The notes below the pieces were generated by a model, which worked only from the letters and a program-made list of their open reading frames with translations, was not told the DNA's origin and did not search any database. 64,000 bases of DNA from Anisakis pegreffii (Eukaryota > Nematoda > Chromadorea > Rhabditida > Anisakidae): assembly GCA_035041965.1 (NCBI GenBank), contig JAPYMA010003015.1, forward strand, positions 186,001-250,000, in the 5' to 3' direction. Below are positions 63,240-64,000 of this stretch, piece by piece (position 1 is the first letter of the stretch; each line of letters starts with the position of its first letter). A program made the position numbers and the translations under genes.

Positions 63240-63310
63240 GGCTGAGCCGGGGATCGATCCCGGGACCTCTCGCACCCTAAGCGAGAATCATACCACTAGA
63301 CCACTCAGCC
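63240..63310 (-). tRNA. tRNA-Pro(AGG)
   Basis: AGG form, 1,171 bp from the copy at 62069. Confidence 0.9.
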
Positions 63311-63434
63311 GTGATATCACCTTCAGGGGTCTTGTGAGAACTGGCAGTTCCGGGAAGTTTCAAGCTCAAAGAAGTGTTGAGACATCCATCATATGTCCAT
63401 TAAAATATTTTCCTTGCGGAAAGCCAAAATATGG

Positions 63435-63505
63435 GGCTGAGCCGGGGATCGATCCCGGGACCTCTCGCACCCGAAGCGAGAATCATACCACTAGACCACT
63501 CAGCC
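63435..63505 (-). tRNA. tRNA-Pro(CGG)
   Basis: CGG form, 1,171 bp from the copy at 62264. Confidence 0.9.
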
Positions 63506-63630
63506 GTGGTATCTTCTTTAGCGGACTTGTGAGAACTGGCACTCCCGGAAGAATTTCAAGCTCAAAGAAGTGTTGACATATCCATCATATGTCCATAAAA
63601 ATATTTTTCTTGCGGAAAGCCAAAATATGG

Positions 63631-63701
63631 GGCTGAGCCGGGGATCGATCCCGGGACCTCTCGCACCCTAAGCGAGAATCATACCACTAGACCACTCAGC
63701 C
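63631..63701 (-). tRNA. tRNA-Pro(AGG)
   Basis: AGG form, 1,171 bp from the copy at 62460. Confidence 0.9.
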
Positions 63702-63825
63702 GTGATATCACATTCAGGGGTCTTGTGAGAACTGGCAGTTCCGGAAAATTTCAAGCTCAAAGAAGTGTTGACATATCCATCATATGTCCATAAAAATATT
63801 TTTCTTGCGGAAAGCCAAAATGTGG

Positions 63826-63896
63826 GGCTGAGCCGGGGATCGATCCCGGGACCTCTCGCACCCTAAGCGAGAATCATACCACTAGACCACTCAGCC
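63826..63896 (-). tRNA. tRNA-Pro(AGG)
   Basis: AGG form where the higher-order repeat would predict CGG (counterpart 62655 is CGG), so the repeat register breaks here. Last full copy before the window edge. Confidence 0.9.
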
Positions 63897-64000
63897 GTGA
63901 TATCACCTTCAGGGGTCTTGTGAGAACTGGCAGTTCCGGGAAGTTTCAAGCTCAAAGAAGTGTTGAGACATCCATCATATGTCCATTAAAATATTTTTCT

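Larger units (their letters stand above)
60780..64000 (-). repeat. ~195-bp tandem satellite, one tRNA-Pro per unit
   Basis: Units start 194-196 bp apart from 60898 onward and run off the right edge. Outside the tRNA each unit keeps the words GAGAACTGGCAGTTCCGG, TTTCAAGCTCAAAG, CATCATATGTCCA and GCGGAAAGCCAAAAT (plus strand). The block from about 61290 to 62530 recurs 1,171 bp later (six units), forming a higher-order repeat. Open frames of 80-125 codons in the array simply read through the repeats. Confidence 0.95.

Noticed and set aside
61383..63576. Plus-strand frames of 80-125 codons in the array (GIDPGTSRT-type peptides) and minus frames such as 61567-61809
   Set aside because: They read through tRNA genes and spacer repeats and recur exactly at the 1,171-bp period; there is no sign of protein coding.

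Overview
The window is AT-rich eukaryotic DNA and most probably comes from a nematode. Coding sequence is cut into short exons, 3' splice sites are mostly TTTCAG-like, introns range from about 75 bp to 2.7 kb, and the genes include a full alpha-actinin and a CYP3-clan cytochrome P450. Nothing looks bacterial or viral. Nearly all confident genes lie on the minus strand. I joined exons by hand, checking reading phase and splice sites; where phases agree exon after exon and the protein matches a family, confidence is high.

Layout. 0.2-1.0 kb: 5' exons of a MYG1-type DHH-family nuclease, running off the left edge. 2.35-7.3 kb: an eight-exon, 938-residue protein with a divergent homeodomain near its C-terminus. 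8.6-15.5 kb: a ten-exon, 568-residue four-span membrane protein with a long Gln/Pro/Asn-rich N-terminus and a likely internal alternative first exon. 16.5-18.4 kb: candidate small plus-strand gene(s). 23.3-32.5 kb: alpha-actinin, 19 exons, 896 residues, complete. 32.5-47.8 kb: mostly non-coding, with one convincing small two-exon gene (92 residues, possibly N-myristoylated) and several weaker exon candidates. 47.8-55.1 kb: a complete 13-exon P450 of 514 residues. 55.4-60.6 kb: the 3' part of a membrane-protein gene and a second, poorly resolved gene. 60.7-64.0 kb: a tandem array of tRNA-Pro genes.

The most unusual region is the right end. At least 16 tRNA-Pro genes sit one per ~195-bp satellite unit, all on the minus strand. 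They switch between anticodons AGG and CGG by a single base. Six units form a 1,171-bp higher-order repeat. Every copy carries A instead of T at T-loop position 54. A second unusual item is a ~0.5-kb dispersed repeat, present once in an intron of the four-span gene and once, inverted, in an alpha-actinin intron; both copies keep a related short reading frame.

The protein genes do not form an obvious pathway or operon. Alpha-actinin is cytoskeletal, the P450 is a membrane monooxygenase, MYG1 is an organellar/nuclear RNA exonuclease and the homeobox protein is a presumed transcription factor.
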